A DNA stretch of 25,345 bases, from assembly GCF_000485595.1 (NCBI RefSeq), contig NW_014577150.1, positions 37,624 to 62,968 on the forward strand. The letters are read 5' to 3'. Under the pieces are notes generated by a model that made no database searches, had not been told where the DNA came from, and saw only the letters and a program-made list of their open reading frames with translations. This stretch comes from Priapulus caudatus (lineage: Eukaryota > Priapulida > Priapulimorpha > Priapulimorphida > Priapulidae). Positions 1 to 11,507 of this stretch are shown in pieces. Numbering within the stretch: the first letter of the stretch is position 1; the number at the start of each line of letters is the position of its first letter. A program made the translations under genes and the position numbers.

Positions 1-14
1 ACACACACACACAC

Positions 15-57
<43 letters not shown>
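1..57. repeat. Compound (AC)n-(AT)n microsatellite
   Basis: AC repeats at 1-17 join AT repeats at 19-57. The array is cut by the left window edge. Confidence 0.95.
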
Positions 58-59
<2 letters not shown>

Positions 60-1890
60 CTCGTACTTGCGAGCTGTCGTGGAAGACAATTGGCTTTTCA
101 TCATAAATCATGCACAGCTCGTCTCGTGCGCGCGGACAGAAGCACTCCATAAACGGGCTCGTATTTCATCGTCGAGGCTGATCAATTTCGCGTTTCGTCG
201 TCGTCGTCGTCGTCACCGTCATCGTGTGCGTCCACACCGCAGCAGCAGCGGCCGGCTCGCGGGCTCTCCCCGGCCGCCCTCGCCCTCCATTTATCACGCG
301 AAAACTAATGGGCCCTAATTGTGCGCTCCATATGTCAGGTTTTATCGCCGGACATAAAAACGTGTTCATTGATTTTAAAAGCTGCTGTCACCGTAGAGCC
401 AGCCAGCTGCGTACAAACGGCGACCTCCTCCCGGCTGTCCCAGTCGCACAGTCCCCCGCCTTTGCTATATGAATCTTCGAGCATCAATCGGCTGCTAGCT
501 TTCTTGACGGAGCGATACCGCGTGACCACGCAGTCGCCGCTATCAGCCGCCGCACCAAATTATTTTAAAGCCCATGCAATAAAACGACTAGCGGATCTCG
601 CCGAACAAACTGCAGAGAAGCAGATAAGCGAAGGATAAATAATTTTCGCTCATTTGGAATTTGCGAGGATTTCAGGATCGGTGAATGACGACGACGACGC
701 ATGCCTTTCACGACGTCGCTACTTAACGACGGCCTGTACGCAGTCGGTCAATATTACATATCAGATGCTCTCGGCGTCGACTTGGCCTGGCCTGTGCGCC
801 ACCGATACGCCGCGCGGAATATTGCATAGGTAATAACAAACCGCGCGCGCGATTCCTCCGATGGCTATTCTGTAGCAGATTTCTGATATCGAGTAACTTG
901 TGAATATTTGCGCTGTCGTTCTGTTTGCGCAGCGATGGCAAGATAACATGTACGTGCGAGAACCGATCGCTGTTCGAACGACCTTTCGTCGGTACGTGCG
1001 CCGCTAGTTGGCCGTCTCGCGACATCATAAGGCATCGCAAATGTCAGGCGTTTGCACAGCGCAGCTTTATCGAATATCTATGAAGTTCGTGCAAGCCAGC
1101 GCGCCTCGGGTTCGTGTTTGACTTCGCGATAGCGCCGCGCATTCAAATCTCTGCATATGCGCGACAGCGTACTTTTCCAGCAGCTCGCTAAATGACGGTG
1201 GCGGTAATCTTTTAATAAACATTGAACACAGGCCCTGTCAGTCACGCCTAATCCAGGCGTCGGCCGGCTGTTGTTTCCCTATTATAGACGTCCGTGTCAC
1301 AACCTGAGAAAACAGCGAGTGTGTTTGTACACGCGGTCAGCAAATGGAAGCCGGTAGAACTGTCAATTTCAGCCGAACACGTGTAAGGAAGGCGTAATGG
1401 AGGATTTGAGCGGCATCTGATGTAAACGTAGCATCGCATCGCTCTCGTAGCTAGAGCGCGAGAATGAGGGGGGCATAGAAGACAGTATTACAGAACTCAA
1501 TCAGAGCGCTGAAGGCCCATTATGTCCGCTTTCCCCCCATGCTGTAGAAGCCATAGCCGACATGATGCCTCGTGCACCTCTAATCCAACATCTGCCAACA
1601 CAGCGATTGCTCCGTGCCTTCCCCGAGTGTGGGGTCTCTTGCGTATAACGCCTCTAGCATAGCGTGATTGAAACTGAATTATTACGCCGAATCGGTGTGA
1701 AATTATAATACGAGGTGTACCGTGCTTGTTACGATACTGTGTACTGTATACGCTGACACAGCATATTGGTTAAGCATGTTTGCATAATACAGTTAGGTAT
1801 AGGTATACAGGTATTTTGCATGAATATAGAAATGTTATGTGCACCGCGGTCGTGATAATTTCTCTCTCCCATGGCTTCTCTATTTCTTTC
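58..1890. other. Non-coding stretch, distal Frizzled intron or beyond
   Basis: No recognisable exon. A short (TCG)n run lies at 195-213. The part at 285-390 has homeodomain-type cores, including TAAT-GGGCCC-TAATT at 306-320 and TTTAT/ATAAA cores nearby. Open frames in this stretch (for example 321-638, plus) show no family signature and were not called. Confidence 0.5.
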
Positions 1891-1943
1891 TCACACATAC
1901 GCACGTACCCACGCACATACGCACGCACGCACGCACGCACACG

Positions 1944-1978
<35 letters not shown>

Positions 1979-2047
1979 ACGCACACGCACACGCACACGC
2001 ACGTACACACACACACACACACACACACCACACACACACACACACGC

Positions 2048-2099
<52 letters not shown>

Positions 2100-2109
2100 C
2101 ACACACACC
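1891..2109. repeat. AC-rich array with ACGC interruptions
   Basis: Mostly (AC)n with runs of ACGC and ACGT and a single CC interruption near 2029. Frames reading Thr-His or Val-Cys through it are repeat artefacts. Alternating purine-pyrimidine DNA like this can adopt Z-form. Confidence 0.95.
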
Positions 2110-3226
2110 ACTCAACTCTTTCTGTAATCGGAACCGGTTACGTGAGACACGTCTGCACCGTACAATTACATCTTGATTACATGCGTATATACTACTGCGG
2201 AGTGTGGCTTTTTTTACTACGAACGCGCGTTTTTCACAGGCACGCGATGGTATCAAAAAGGCCCAGCTTATCCTTATTGCATGCAGACGCCCGTGCCTAT
2301 ATACGCATGTAGGACGAGCGTACCTCTAAGATATCGTTATTCAAAGGCCGGCTATTCGTTAAGAACCCTTTACTGCGCGCGTCCGCACGTACATCAGCTG
2401 CCGGCGGCTTCTGTTCACTCACACATGAAACGCGCCGCCCGCCTTGTGCTGCTTTGTGCTCGCGCACATGCAAATTGACTGTTCGCACCTATTCAAAGTC
2501 GGCAACCTGGCCTGTGATATTTGTTAAATTAGGTCGTTTTTACTTCATTACGCGCCAAAAGCGCGCTGTACATGGCAAGTATAGCGAACGCATCGGAAGG
2601 ATGCATTAATCAGGCCTCCGACCAAAGTACACTCATAGAAAGAACACTAGAAAGTTGTCTCGGTTTTTAATATCGAAATCTGGTTAATATTATGCTCACT
2701 ATAATATGCTCGTGTATTTTTTGCAATGCCTGTCATGCAGTCGATTAGAGCGGCGGGGACTCTGTAAGGGATTTATAGGTCGATGTAGTAGAGCATATGC
2801 TGGTCGCAAGCGTAGCTCATGTAGCCGATATGTGAGCGAGCCATTCTCGCTGATTAATTAAGATTAATAGTCGCGTGTCATATAATATATTGCCGCCGTG
2901 ATTCGTGTGCGCGAGCGCGCCACAGCATGCTTACATCTGTCTACCCTGCGCGTGGACGCGTATCCTGCCGCCCGTCGCGAATACGACCGCACTGTCGCTA
3001 CTCCGTCAGGGTATATACGACTGTGCACGTCATAGGCAACTGCTGTAAAGCTGCACCGTGGCACGCGATCGAGGCAGTTGTAAATTTGCAAATATATTTC
3101 CAATTTCGGCGCGGAGCTCTGATGCTATATAGTATTGAATCACATACGCATGCCCATGGGATCAGGACAGGTTACACGAAATGACGTCTACGCTCAGATC
3201 GATAGCATTTCTAGTTTTATTTATAG
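2110..3226. other. Non-coding stretch without recognised features
   Basis: Mixed-composition sequence with no exon, RNA gene or repeat that I could identify. It belongs to the presumed Frizzled intron. Confidence 0.5.
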
Positions 3227-3328
3227 AGATGGCAAGAAAAGGGGGAGGAAGAGGGAGAGTGTGAGAGAGAGCTAGAGAGACGGAAGAGAAGACAAGAACG
3301 AGAAAGACTCACTATATCGTCTTGTGAT

Positions 3329-3373
<45 letters not shown>
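3227..3373. repeat. Purine-rich tract ending in (GA)n
   Basis: A purine-biased, degenerate GA/GGA stretch (about 3227-3310) leads, after a short break, into pure (AG)n at 3330-3373. Confidence 0.85.
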
Positions 3374-3375
<2 letters not shown>

Positions 3376-3840
3376 CTATAAGTTTATCTTGATACTATAC
3401 TTGAACACGCGACGTTGCAGGTGCATACAGGTGTACGCAGTATGCCTACATGTCAATAATCCACGGATCGTTGTCTGGCGAGTTCATTATCTACCCATCC
3501 GCATAATACCAGTTAAGACTTTAAATATCGTGGAGGCACCATCAAAATCCGATCGAGATAAGATAGTCGAGTGCAAACGTGCTCGATGTGTGCAGAGAGT
3601 AGCCTCGTTAACACACGCCTACGTATCAGTGATAACACGCACTATTGCTGGCCGTATACACGAGAATTACTGCGATTGATGAGAGCAGTACTGGCACGCG
3701 AAGTAGCGTGTTCAAATTTTTTTGACACGTTGCGCCTAGAAGACAGGAAATTAGTAGTTAAATGTGACTTTGAGGCGGAGAGAAGGTTAGGGGGGGGGGC
3801 ACGAATGCAAATTATATCCTAGAATCAATTTATAACAGAA

Positions 3841-3936
3841 GCATTAGCAGCAGCCGCAACAGAAACAGCAACAACAGCAGCCACAGCAGCGACAGCCGCA
3901 GCAGCTACATCGGCAGCAGCTACAGCCGCAGTAGCC
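3841..3936. repeat. Imperfect GCA/ACA trinucleotide array
   Basis: About 32 consecutive triplets, mostly GCN or ACN in phase with 3841. Read on the plus strand they give a run of Ala and Thr, open from 3823 to a stop near 4010 but without an ATG. Third-base variation (GCA, GCC, GCG, GCT) is mildly suggestive of coding, but no flanking homology or clear splice sites support an exon. Confidence 0.7.
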
Positions 3937-4384
3937 TGTTGTTTCGTCGTGCAACGATCAGGATCGGTGATTTGCTGCGATTGCGCGCGGCTGCAATATC
4001 ACACACATTGAAATCATACTGACAATAACACGACCAATATAGACAGATATATAGATATACGATATCCTAGCAAGATTGGTGTGGGCATTAGCCGACCGAT
4101 TTACCACTGCAGCTATTACTTATACAGTTTCATAGCGGTAAGTACAAAGTGAGCGTTTCCCGGCCATGCATAGACGAACGGTGCGACCTCCTCCCTCTAT
4201 TGACACCCTTGTCGATGGGCAGGGCTGTCACGCACATGCTAAGTGTGCCAAAGAGTAAATGTCGAGTCTGTCGGTAAGTAAATACAGCGGTATCCGGTGT
4301 CGCGCTGTCCCACTAGACTCTGTCCCGTGTTGACATTATTCCCCCTCGCTTTCCCTCTCTCTCTCTCTCATTAACGGATCCCAT

Positions 4385-4500
4385 CTAATGAGACGCGCGC
4401 GCTGATTGGCTGTTAAGCCCATTACGTCATCCTACAATTAAGAGCTATAATTGAGCCTGGGTTGCCTTGGTGACCGCGCGCGAGGGCTGTCCAGGTAAGA
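4385..4500. promoter_or_regulatory. Promoter- or enhancer-like cluster in Frizzled intron 1
   Basis: Within 116 bp: CTAATGAG (homeodomain core, 4385-4392), inverted CCAAT in CTGATTGGCTG (ATTGG 4405-4409), a CRE-like TTACGTCA (4422-4429), CAATTA (4436-4441) and TAATTG (4448-4453), an RFX X-box-like GTTGCC-TT-GGTGAC (4461-4474, one mismatch to GTNRCC-N-RGYAAC), then CAG|GTAAGA at 4492-4500. Flanks are rich in CG. NF-Y, CREB and RFX sites often occur together in animal promoters. It may be an intronic enhancer of Frizzled or the promoter and first non-coding exon of a plus-strand transcript. Confidence 0.4.
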
Positions 4501-4790
4501 TTACGTAATGTACAAATTGCCATTCTATAACATTCCATGTACGTTGGTAATTACACGCTGTAAACGTCGCTGTACGGCAGTCACTGTATTTAGTCGTCCT
4601 GCGAGTTTATATGTACGCGAAGCGCATAGTACGTAGATAGAGACACCGCAACTCTAACCCCGCGCTCGTTTTATGACTTATTTATCGTCACGCGCCTGCA
4701 TTTTGGAGGAGTTATTAATATCTGTAGCGGATATCGTATCGAATACTTTCGACTAATGTTTTTCCCGCCCATAGCTTGGTGTTCGTCGTG

Positions 4791-4835
4791 AGGCGCGGCG
4801 CAAGTGAGGCCTTTCATTACTCACTGACAGTCGAG
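4791..4835. promoter_or_regulatory. Duplicated regulatory-like element, intron copy
   Basis: Diverged partner of 7282-7325, inside Frizzled intron 1. It contains one TGACAG site at 4825-4830. A match to the E2F consensus (TTTCCCGC) lies about 25 bp to its left, near 4762-4769. Confidence 0.45.
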
Positions 4836-5219
4836 ATATGCGTATAACGCGCAACACGATACAGTAGTCGCAATAACCACATTAGCAGCTCGTAAATATC
4901 ACGCCGGATATTTTTAAAAGTCGGCTGCTATCCGCTAGACAGATTTATGACGGTGATATGAGACGGTGCATAGATCTGACGGCCGCTTTAGTGGGGAGGA
5001 TATGCAATAATAGTTTCATAATTATTCACTACTAATTGGTATTCGCTTGACGATATCAGTACAGCAACCATCATCCGTCATAGAGCGTTTTACGACGCCG
5101 CGTAGGATGAGCGCATTTCTGCATACTAGATTCTTCGTTATATTAGATAGTTTTGTGGTAATAAAATTTACTGCGAACCTCCTGCCGCTATAAACGACGA
5201 AGAACTGGATAAACTTGGT

Positions 5220-5222
<3 letters not shown>

Positions 5223-5299
<77 letters not shown>

Positions 5300-5308
5300 T
5301 ACACACAA
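5223..5308. repeat. (AC)36 microsatellite
   Basis: Pure AC repeats from 5223 to 5294, then a short imperfect tail with GC and AT interruptions. Confidence 0.97.
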
Positions 5309-5569
5309 ACAGACCGCAGCGATACGGCGAATTCCTCGTTTACAACCTATGGACATTTCTACAGCGCCCCATCTATGAACGACGGCACGCACGGCCCGCG
5401 TTTTCACGTACGTAAGATGTGACCGACATTAGTGTTCTGTTGCAAAATTCGACTTTACAACCAGCTTTTGGTTATGACACGTTAAGACGAGCGAACGGGT
5501 TGGGGGGCGAACTAGCCCCGTAATGAGAAGAGAGCAGAAGAAGGAATACACACATACATCATACATGCG

Positions 5570-5597
5570 ATATATATATATATATATATATATATAT
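5570..5597. repeat. (AT)n microsatellite
   Basis: Uninterrupted alternating AT, 28 bp, in the Frizzled intron. Confidence 0.95.
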
Positions 5598-6675
5598 GGA
5601 GAGATAGACACGAAGAGTGAGCAAGAGACACGGAGATACGTCGAAAGCGAGAAGAAGATAGCTGCCGCCACGTATTGCTGGGAAAACAAACAACGAACTG
5701 CAGAGCTTTGAATCGGGCTGGTCTGCTGACAATGGCTGATCAGACGGCCAGTGAACGGGCCTTGTCCCGCAACCGGCCCACGGTGTTTTCTTACCATCCT
5801 TATACAAGCAAGCCCTAGATGACAAGCATTGTTTTCGCCCCGCTGCGTATTGTGGACGCCGATTGCACGTGCGCGTGGATGTGTATACGGCCACAGAGCA
5901 GGAGACTCGCTCTCTTTACACGGCGAAGCGCCATGACAATTCCTGTATCACTTAGCACCGAAATCCAGTTTATATTCGGCGTACGCACCGAAGAGGCATC
6001 GACGGTTGTTACTGTCGCGAAAGCTTAAAATGCTCGCGTAGAATGCTCTCACGATTTTTCTTCGAAATGTCTTCGAAACTACACGCGCATTTGTCAATGC
6101 ACCGCTGCGTAGCGTGACAGGCCTGTGATAAATTGCTACCGTCGGCGGTATAGCTTGTAGCGAACTGCACACAGCAGCGCGGAATACTAAAATTTATCAA
6201 TTTATCAGGGGGCACTTCGCTCGGGGTATCTTCTGTACGCTGTATGAAAACAAACGTAGTTTAGATGGCGATAAATGTACGCGCGTCTGCACGGGGTAGA
6301 CACCCGCCATGCTGGTGTGTCTTCAGGCTGTTGACATCGTTTGGCGGATAGCGCACTCTCTTTCTAGAAAGTCTGTCACACAACGTACAGCTGTCGCGTA
6401 TCTTCACGACGAGAAGGAAATGTCACGCTCGTGTGAGAATATACGTTGATGAACCCAGCGCGAGCGCGACAACAGCTGTATAGACACCGTTTCACTAGAA
6501 AATATATGCGCGGGGGCGGCAACGCACGATTAAGAATTATGCTAACATAGACTTATTGTTCTAGCAGGTAGGTAGGTATTCACTACGGTTCAACGGTGCC
6601 GCGTATAACCCGATATATTTTTCCTCGACCCAGACACGTAATTATCAGCACACACAGACATAGACGTTTAATTAC
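5598..6675. other. Frizzled intron 1, donor-proximal part
   Basis: Sequence immediately downstream of the Frizzled exon on the minus strand. No second CRD exon (which should encode V-H-Q-F then a cysteine-rich segment) was found here. A short (GGTA)3 lies near 6567. Confidence 0.55.
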
Positions 6676-6678
6676 CTC
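6673..6678 (-). other. Splice donor of the Frizzled exon
   Basis: On the minus strand the sequence reads GAG|GTAATTAAAC. The AG|GTAA core matches the U1 consensus; position +5 is T instead of G, a common deviation. Homology to Frizzled CRDs stops exactly here (the family continues V-H-Q-F), which supports this as the exon end. Confidence 0.8.
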
Positions 6679-6867
6679 TAGTCCAGCTTCCTCCTGCGTG
6701 TCGTGGTTAAACTGATTCGGCATGTACGTGAGGTTGTATCCGATCCCCTTACACATGGGAATGGTGATCTCTTGGCACTTTAGCTCTCTCGCGGCCAGCG
6801 TCGTGTGCACGGTGAAGCCGACCAGTAGACACAGCGCGAAGAACATCGTTGTCTCCTCGCAGCGCAT
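6676..6867 (-). CDS. Frizzled-5/8 class Wnt receptor, first coding exon (partial gene)
   Basis: Frizzleds are seven-pass plasma-membrane Wnt receptors whose extracellular cysteine-rich domain (CRD) binds lipidated Wnt. This exon gives 64 residues. Residues 8-26 ([19 protein letters not shown]) form a signal peptide, and the CRD begins at about residue 30 with [20 protein letters not shown] followed by [15 protein letters not shown]. The first two CRD cysteines are C31 and C39; N45-L-T47 is the conserved glycosylation sequon. CQEIT, KGIGYN and NQFNHDTQ are the Frizzled-5/8 signature; Frizzled-1/2/7 has CQPIS and LLGHTNQ here. Reading continues only into unrelated sequence and a stop, while GAG|GTAATT at 6678-6673 is a good donor at a phase-0 boundary, so the exon ends at 6676. 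Two in-frame ATGs (codons 1 and 8) both have A at -3; codon 8 gives a more typical signal peptide. The rest of the CRD, the seven membrane segments and the KTXXXW tail are outside the window or unfound. Family assignment is confident; orthology to Fz5/8 is inferred from a short segment. Confidence 0.93.
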
Positions 6868-6926
6868 CTTTCTCTGTATCTTGCTCCTGCGCCTTCGACA
6901 ATATCACAATCCCGCGCGACAACTGT

Positions 6927-6956
6927 TCACTCAGACGACGAACCAAGCTGTCTCAT
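6927..6956 (-). other. Candidate upstream ORF of the Frizzled transcript
   Basis: A nine-codon ATG-to-TGA reading frame (M-R-Q-L-G-S-S-S-E) lies about 60 nt upstream of the first Frizzled ATG, in a different frame. If transcription starts upstream of 6956 it would be an upstream ORF able to reduce translation of the receptor. The transcription start is not known, so this is conditional. Confidence 0.35.
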
Positions 6957-7006
6957 CGCACACTCTGCTCTCTGCCGTGTTCAGCTCGAGTAATGTTTGT
7001 CGAGGT

Positions 7007-7052
7007 GTATATATAATATATATATATATATATATGTGTATGTATGTATATA
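7007..7052. repeat. AT/GTAT microsatellite in the Frizzled 5' flank
   Basis: TA repeats broken by one AA and followed by GTAT units, 140-185 bp upstream of the first ATG. Length changes here could alter the spacing between the promoter sites and the gene. Confidence 0.9.
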
Positions 7053-7133
7053 CTGGCGCGCTGCACTGGCAGATCAGCGAGCTGCTGCGGCTGAGCCGAT
7101 ACTGCCGTGGCTGACGACGGCCGTCGCTGATGT

Positions 7134-7138
7134 ATTGG
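7134..7138 (-). promoter_or_regulatory. CCAAT box in the Frizzled 5' flank
   Basis: ATTGG on the plus strand reads CCAAT on the gene strand, about 270 bp upstream of the first ATG. It is a plausible NF-Y site by position, but it is a 5-base match. Confidence 0.35.
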
Positions 7139-7281
7139 TTAACGAGACGTGCACACGCTGCTATTCGCTCCTCTCCTGCTCACATCCACAAAGCGACTGA
7201 TGCGGGTCCGAGGATTGTTCGACGTCTTATGCCCTCCAGCTATTCTGATTTGTTAACAGCAAGCCACTAATGAGACTCTAT

Positions 7282-7325
7282 AGGCGAGGTGTCAAGCGAG
7301 GCCTGTCATTTAGCTGTCAGTCGAG
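7282..7325. promoter_or_regulatory. Duplicated regulatory-like element, promoter copy
   Basis: This 44-bp block aligns to 4791-4835 in the same orientation. The core CAAGYGAGGCCTKTCATT has 16 of 18 identities, and CTGWCAGTCGAG at the right end has 11 of 12. Two short indels separate the parts. The block lies just right of the Frizzled first exon, next to the CRE pair. Confidence 0.45.
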
Positions 7326-7340
7326 CGCGCCCGTTGACAG
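7303..7340. promoter_or_regulatory. Cluster of three TALE-homeodomain (MEIS/TGIF-like) sites
   Basis: CTGTCA at 7303-7308 and 7314-7319 and TGACAG at 7335-7340 are three copies, in two orientations, of the TGACAG/CTGTCA core bound by MEIS and TGIF factors. All lie within 38 bp, directly beside the first CRE. Binding is inferred from the motif only. Confidence 0.4.
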
Positions 7341-7350
7341 GTGACGTCAC
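7341..7350. promoter_or_regulatory. Palindromic cAMP response element, copy 1
   Basis: GTGACGTCAC is a perfect 10-bp palindrome containing the full CRE TGACGTCA (CREB/ATF family). It lies about 475 bp upstream of the Frizzled ATG. Confidence 0.6.
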
Positions 7351-7386
7351 TCGTCAATCACCAGCGTAGCACCGCCCTGATTTGAG

Positions 7387-7396
7387 GTGACGTCAC
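7387..7396. promoter_or_regulatory. Palindromic cAMP response element, copy 2
   Basis: A second perfect GTGACGTCAC, 46 bp from the first. Both copies follow a TTGA(CA)GG context, so the two may be a local duplication kept by selection. Confidence 0.6.
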
Positions 7397-7400
7397 TAGC

Positions 7401-8570
7401 GGCGAAGGGAGCGCTGGGAAACTGAAAAGCTATGCACCGCCTAGCATGCGCGCATGTGTAAGCGTGAAAACTAATGCGTGTGAGCCTAAGCACGGCTGAA
7501 TTTTACGAATTACTTCAATCTATAGGGTATAAATTTGCTGTAAAAAACTTGTTGATTGCGGGTGACTATACAGTAGTGGGTTTATGTGAATATGCTGGAA
7601 GTTAACTTCCCTATCTGCGGACGAAAGTATCCAACCACTGGGATCACGCACCAGAACGGAAATACGTGCCCACCACCGAATACCATTTATCAAAATTCCA
7701 TTCCACTCGGGAGGGCCACAGTTACGCAAAACGCATTAAAACACGATTATAGGTACATTTTTCATTCCGTGCTGACAATATGAAGTCCGCACGTCTGTAG
7801 CAACTCTCCTTGTGTCGTTATTAACTATTTCCAGTCATTAGGAGTGTATAAGTAATTATTCACTGGACCACAATAGCGGGGCCACCACGCTGTTGCAACC
7901 CACCACAGAAACATCCTCATTTTTCATCTGGTCTGTGCAGAAGAATCATTCAGCGAATTTGACGTTTGACAGAAGGGTAATAAATGAGAGAGGCCATTAT
8001 TTACACCCGTCGCCTTCTCTATTTTGAATTTCTAAGCCTTTGTTGGCGCGGTATCGCTGGGTACGCACGCTAGCTCACTATAGCTATATGACGCCGTTCG
8101 CATACGGTACTGTTGGTTAGAACTGCATAAAGAAATGTTTAACTACTACTTCAGACGCGATCTATACGATTGGCACCGTAAACGGTGGTGTACTATGTGA
8201 TTCCATATTTCTTATTAACTAAATATAGTAATAACCTCGAATTAAGTAGCAATCCTAAATGGTATGTTCGTATTATAATTTAATAAACATGTGCTAGAAC
8301 GATAATGGTGACGTTTCTCGTTATTATTTTACCATGCACATTCTATATAGATGGCGCAAATTTTTAACAAATTCGCAAGCTATAATTTTGTGAAACCTGC
8401 GTTTAAACTTGTCATTTAAGCATAATGTCTTAAATATGCTATAAATTGGCGTGCATTGTAGCGTCTGCGACTAATGTAATGAATATTGATTTATGAGGCA
8501 AAGATCTTGCGCAAACACACATACGGATGCATCCGGTAACGCCTTACCTCCCCTTTCCCTATCGCAGACA
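7401..8570. other. Intergenic stretch without recognised features
   Basis: Becomes AT-rich from about 8100. Overlapping short open frames on both strands around 7520-7783 have no recognised motif. Confidence 0.5.
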
Positions 8571-8858
8571 TGTGCACACACACGCACGTGGACACGCACA
8601 CATTTACACCCCCCCCCACACACACACACACACGCACGCACACGCACATACACAATCATGCACACGCACACGCGCGCACACGCGCGCACACATACACACA
8701 CACATGCACGCACATGGACATGCACGCACACGCGCGGGCGCACACACACGCGCACGCACGCACGCACTCACGCACGCACGCACGCACACACACACCCTCG
8801 TACGCAAATACACTCGCACCTCCCCCATAAGATCCCGACGCACGCGCACGCACACATA
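8571..8858. repeat. Large AC-rich array with GCAC, CGCG and ATAC interruptions
   Basis: About 288 bp of degenerate AC repeats, including a C9 run near 8609-8617, CGCGCA units and runs of CACG. Long Thr/His/Arg or Val/Cys frames on both strands are artefacts of the repeat. Confidence 0.95.
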
Positions 8859-11279
<2,421 letters not shown>

Positions 11280-11297
11280 CACGACAGACACAGAGGA

Positions 11298-11307
11298 NNN
11301 NNNNNNN
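11298..11307. other. Assembly gap of ten Ns
   Basis: Ten Ns. The uniform length suggests a placeholder of unknown or negative size, not a measured gap. Confidence 0.99.
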
Positions 11308-11402
11308 GACGGAGCTGGCGAACATTTGCACGAGAGTATATTGCGTAAATCCCCAATTAGCTCTAAAATCAACCGCAGAATTTATGCGGGCGTCTACAGT
11401 AT
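11308..11402 (+). repeat. 95-bp exact direct repeat, copy 1
   Basis: Begins at the first base after the gap and is identical to 11508-11602. It is followed by an AT/AC/AT microsatellite. Confidence 0.95.
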
Positions 11403-11416
11403 ATATATATATATAT

Positions 11417-11454
<38 letters not shown>
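11401..11454. repeat. (AT)n(AC)n(AT)n compound microsatellite
   Basis: AT to 11417, AC to 11429, then AT to 11454. It lies between the two copies of the 95-bp repeat. Confidence 0.95.
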
Positions 11455-11507
11455 TGTCTAACGCCGAGTATTACATATGCATTACCGGACACAGAACGTG
11501 CGGTACA

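Larger units (their letters stand above)
3937..5219. other. Non-coding stretch with CpG-rich regulatory-like segments
   Basis: Besides the annotated cluster (4385-4500) and duplicated element (4791-4835), the part at 4190-4345 has several TGACA/TGTCA cores and a paired-domain-like GTCACGCA near 4228. No exon was recognised. Confidence 0.4.
6868..7400 (-). promoter_or_regulatory. Frizzled 5' UTR and proximal promoter region
   Basis: The segment directly upstream of the first exon contains the upstream ORF, an AT microsatellite, a CCAAT box, the TALE-site cluster, the duplicated element and two CREs. No convincing TATA box is seen at a sensible place on the gene strand, which fits a CpG-rich developmental promoter. 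The transcription start cannot be placed by eye. Confidence 0.5.

Noticed and set aside
1770-2312. Overlapping open frames of Thr/His/Arg and Val/Cys residues over the AC array
   Set aside because: They are translations of (AC)n and (GT)n in every frame and strand; there is no homology outside the repeat.
5598-6675. Second Frizzled CRD exon close to the first
   Set aside because: I looked on the minus strand for the V-H-Q-F segment and the cysteine-rich FFLC-type motif without finding them; the next exon is probably beyond the left edge.
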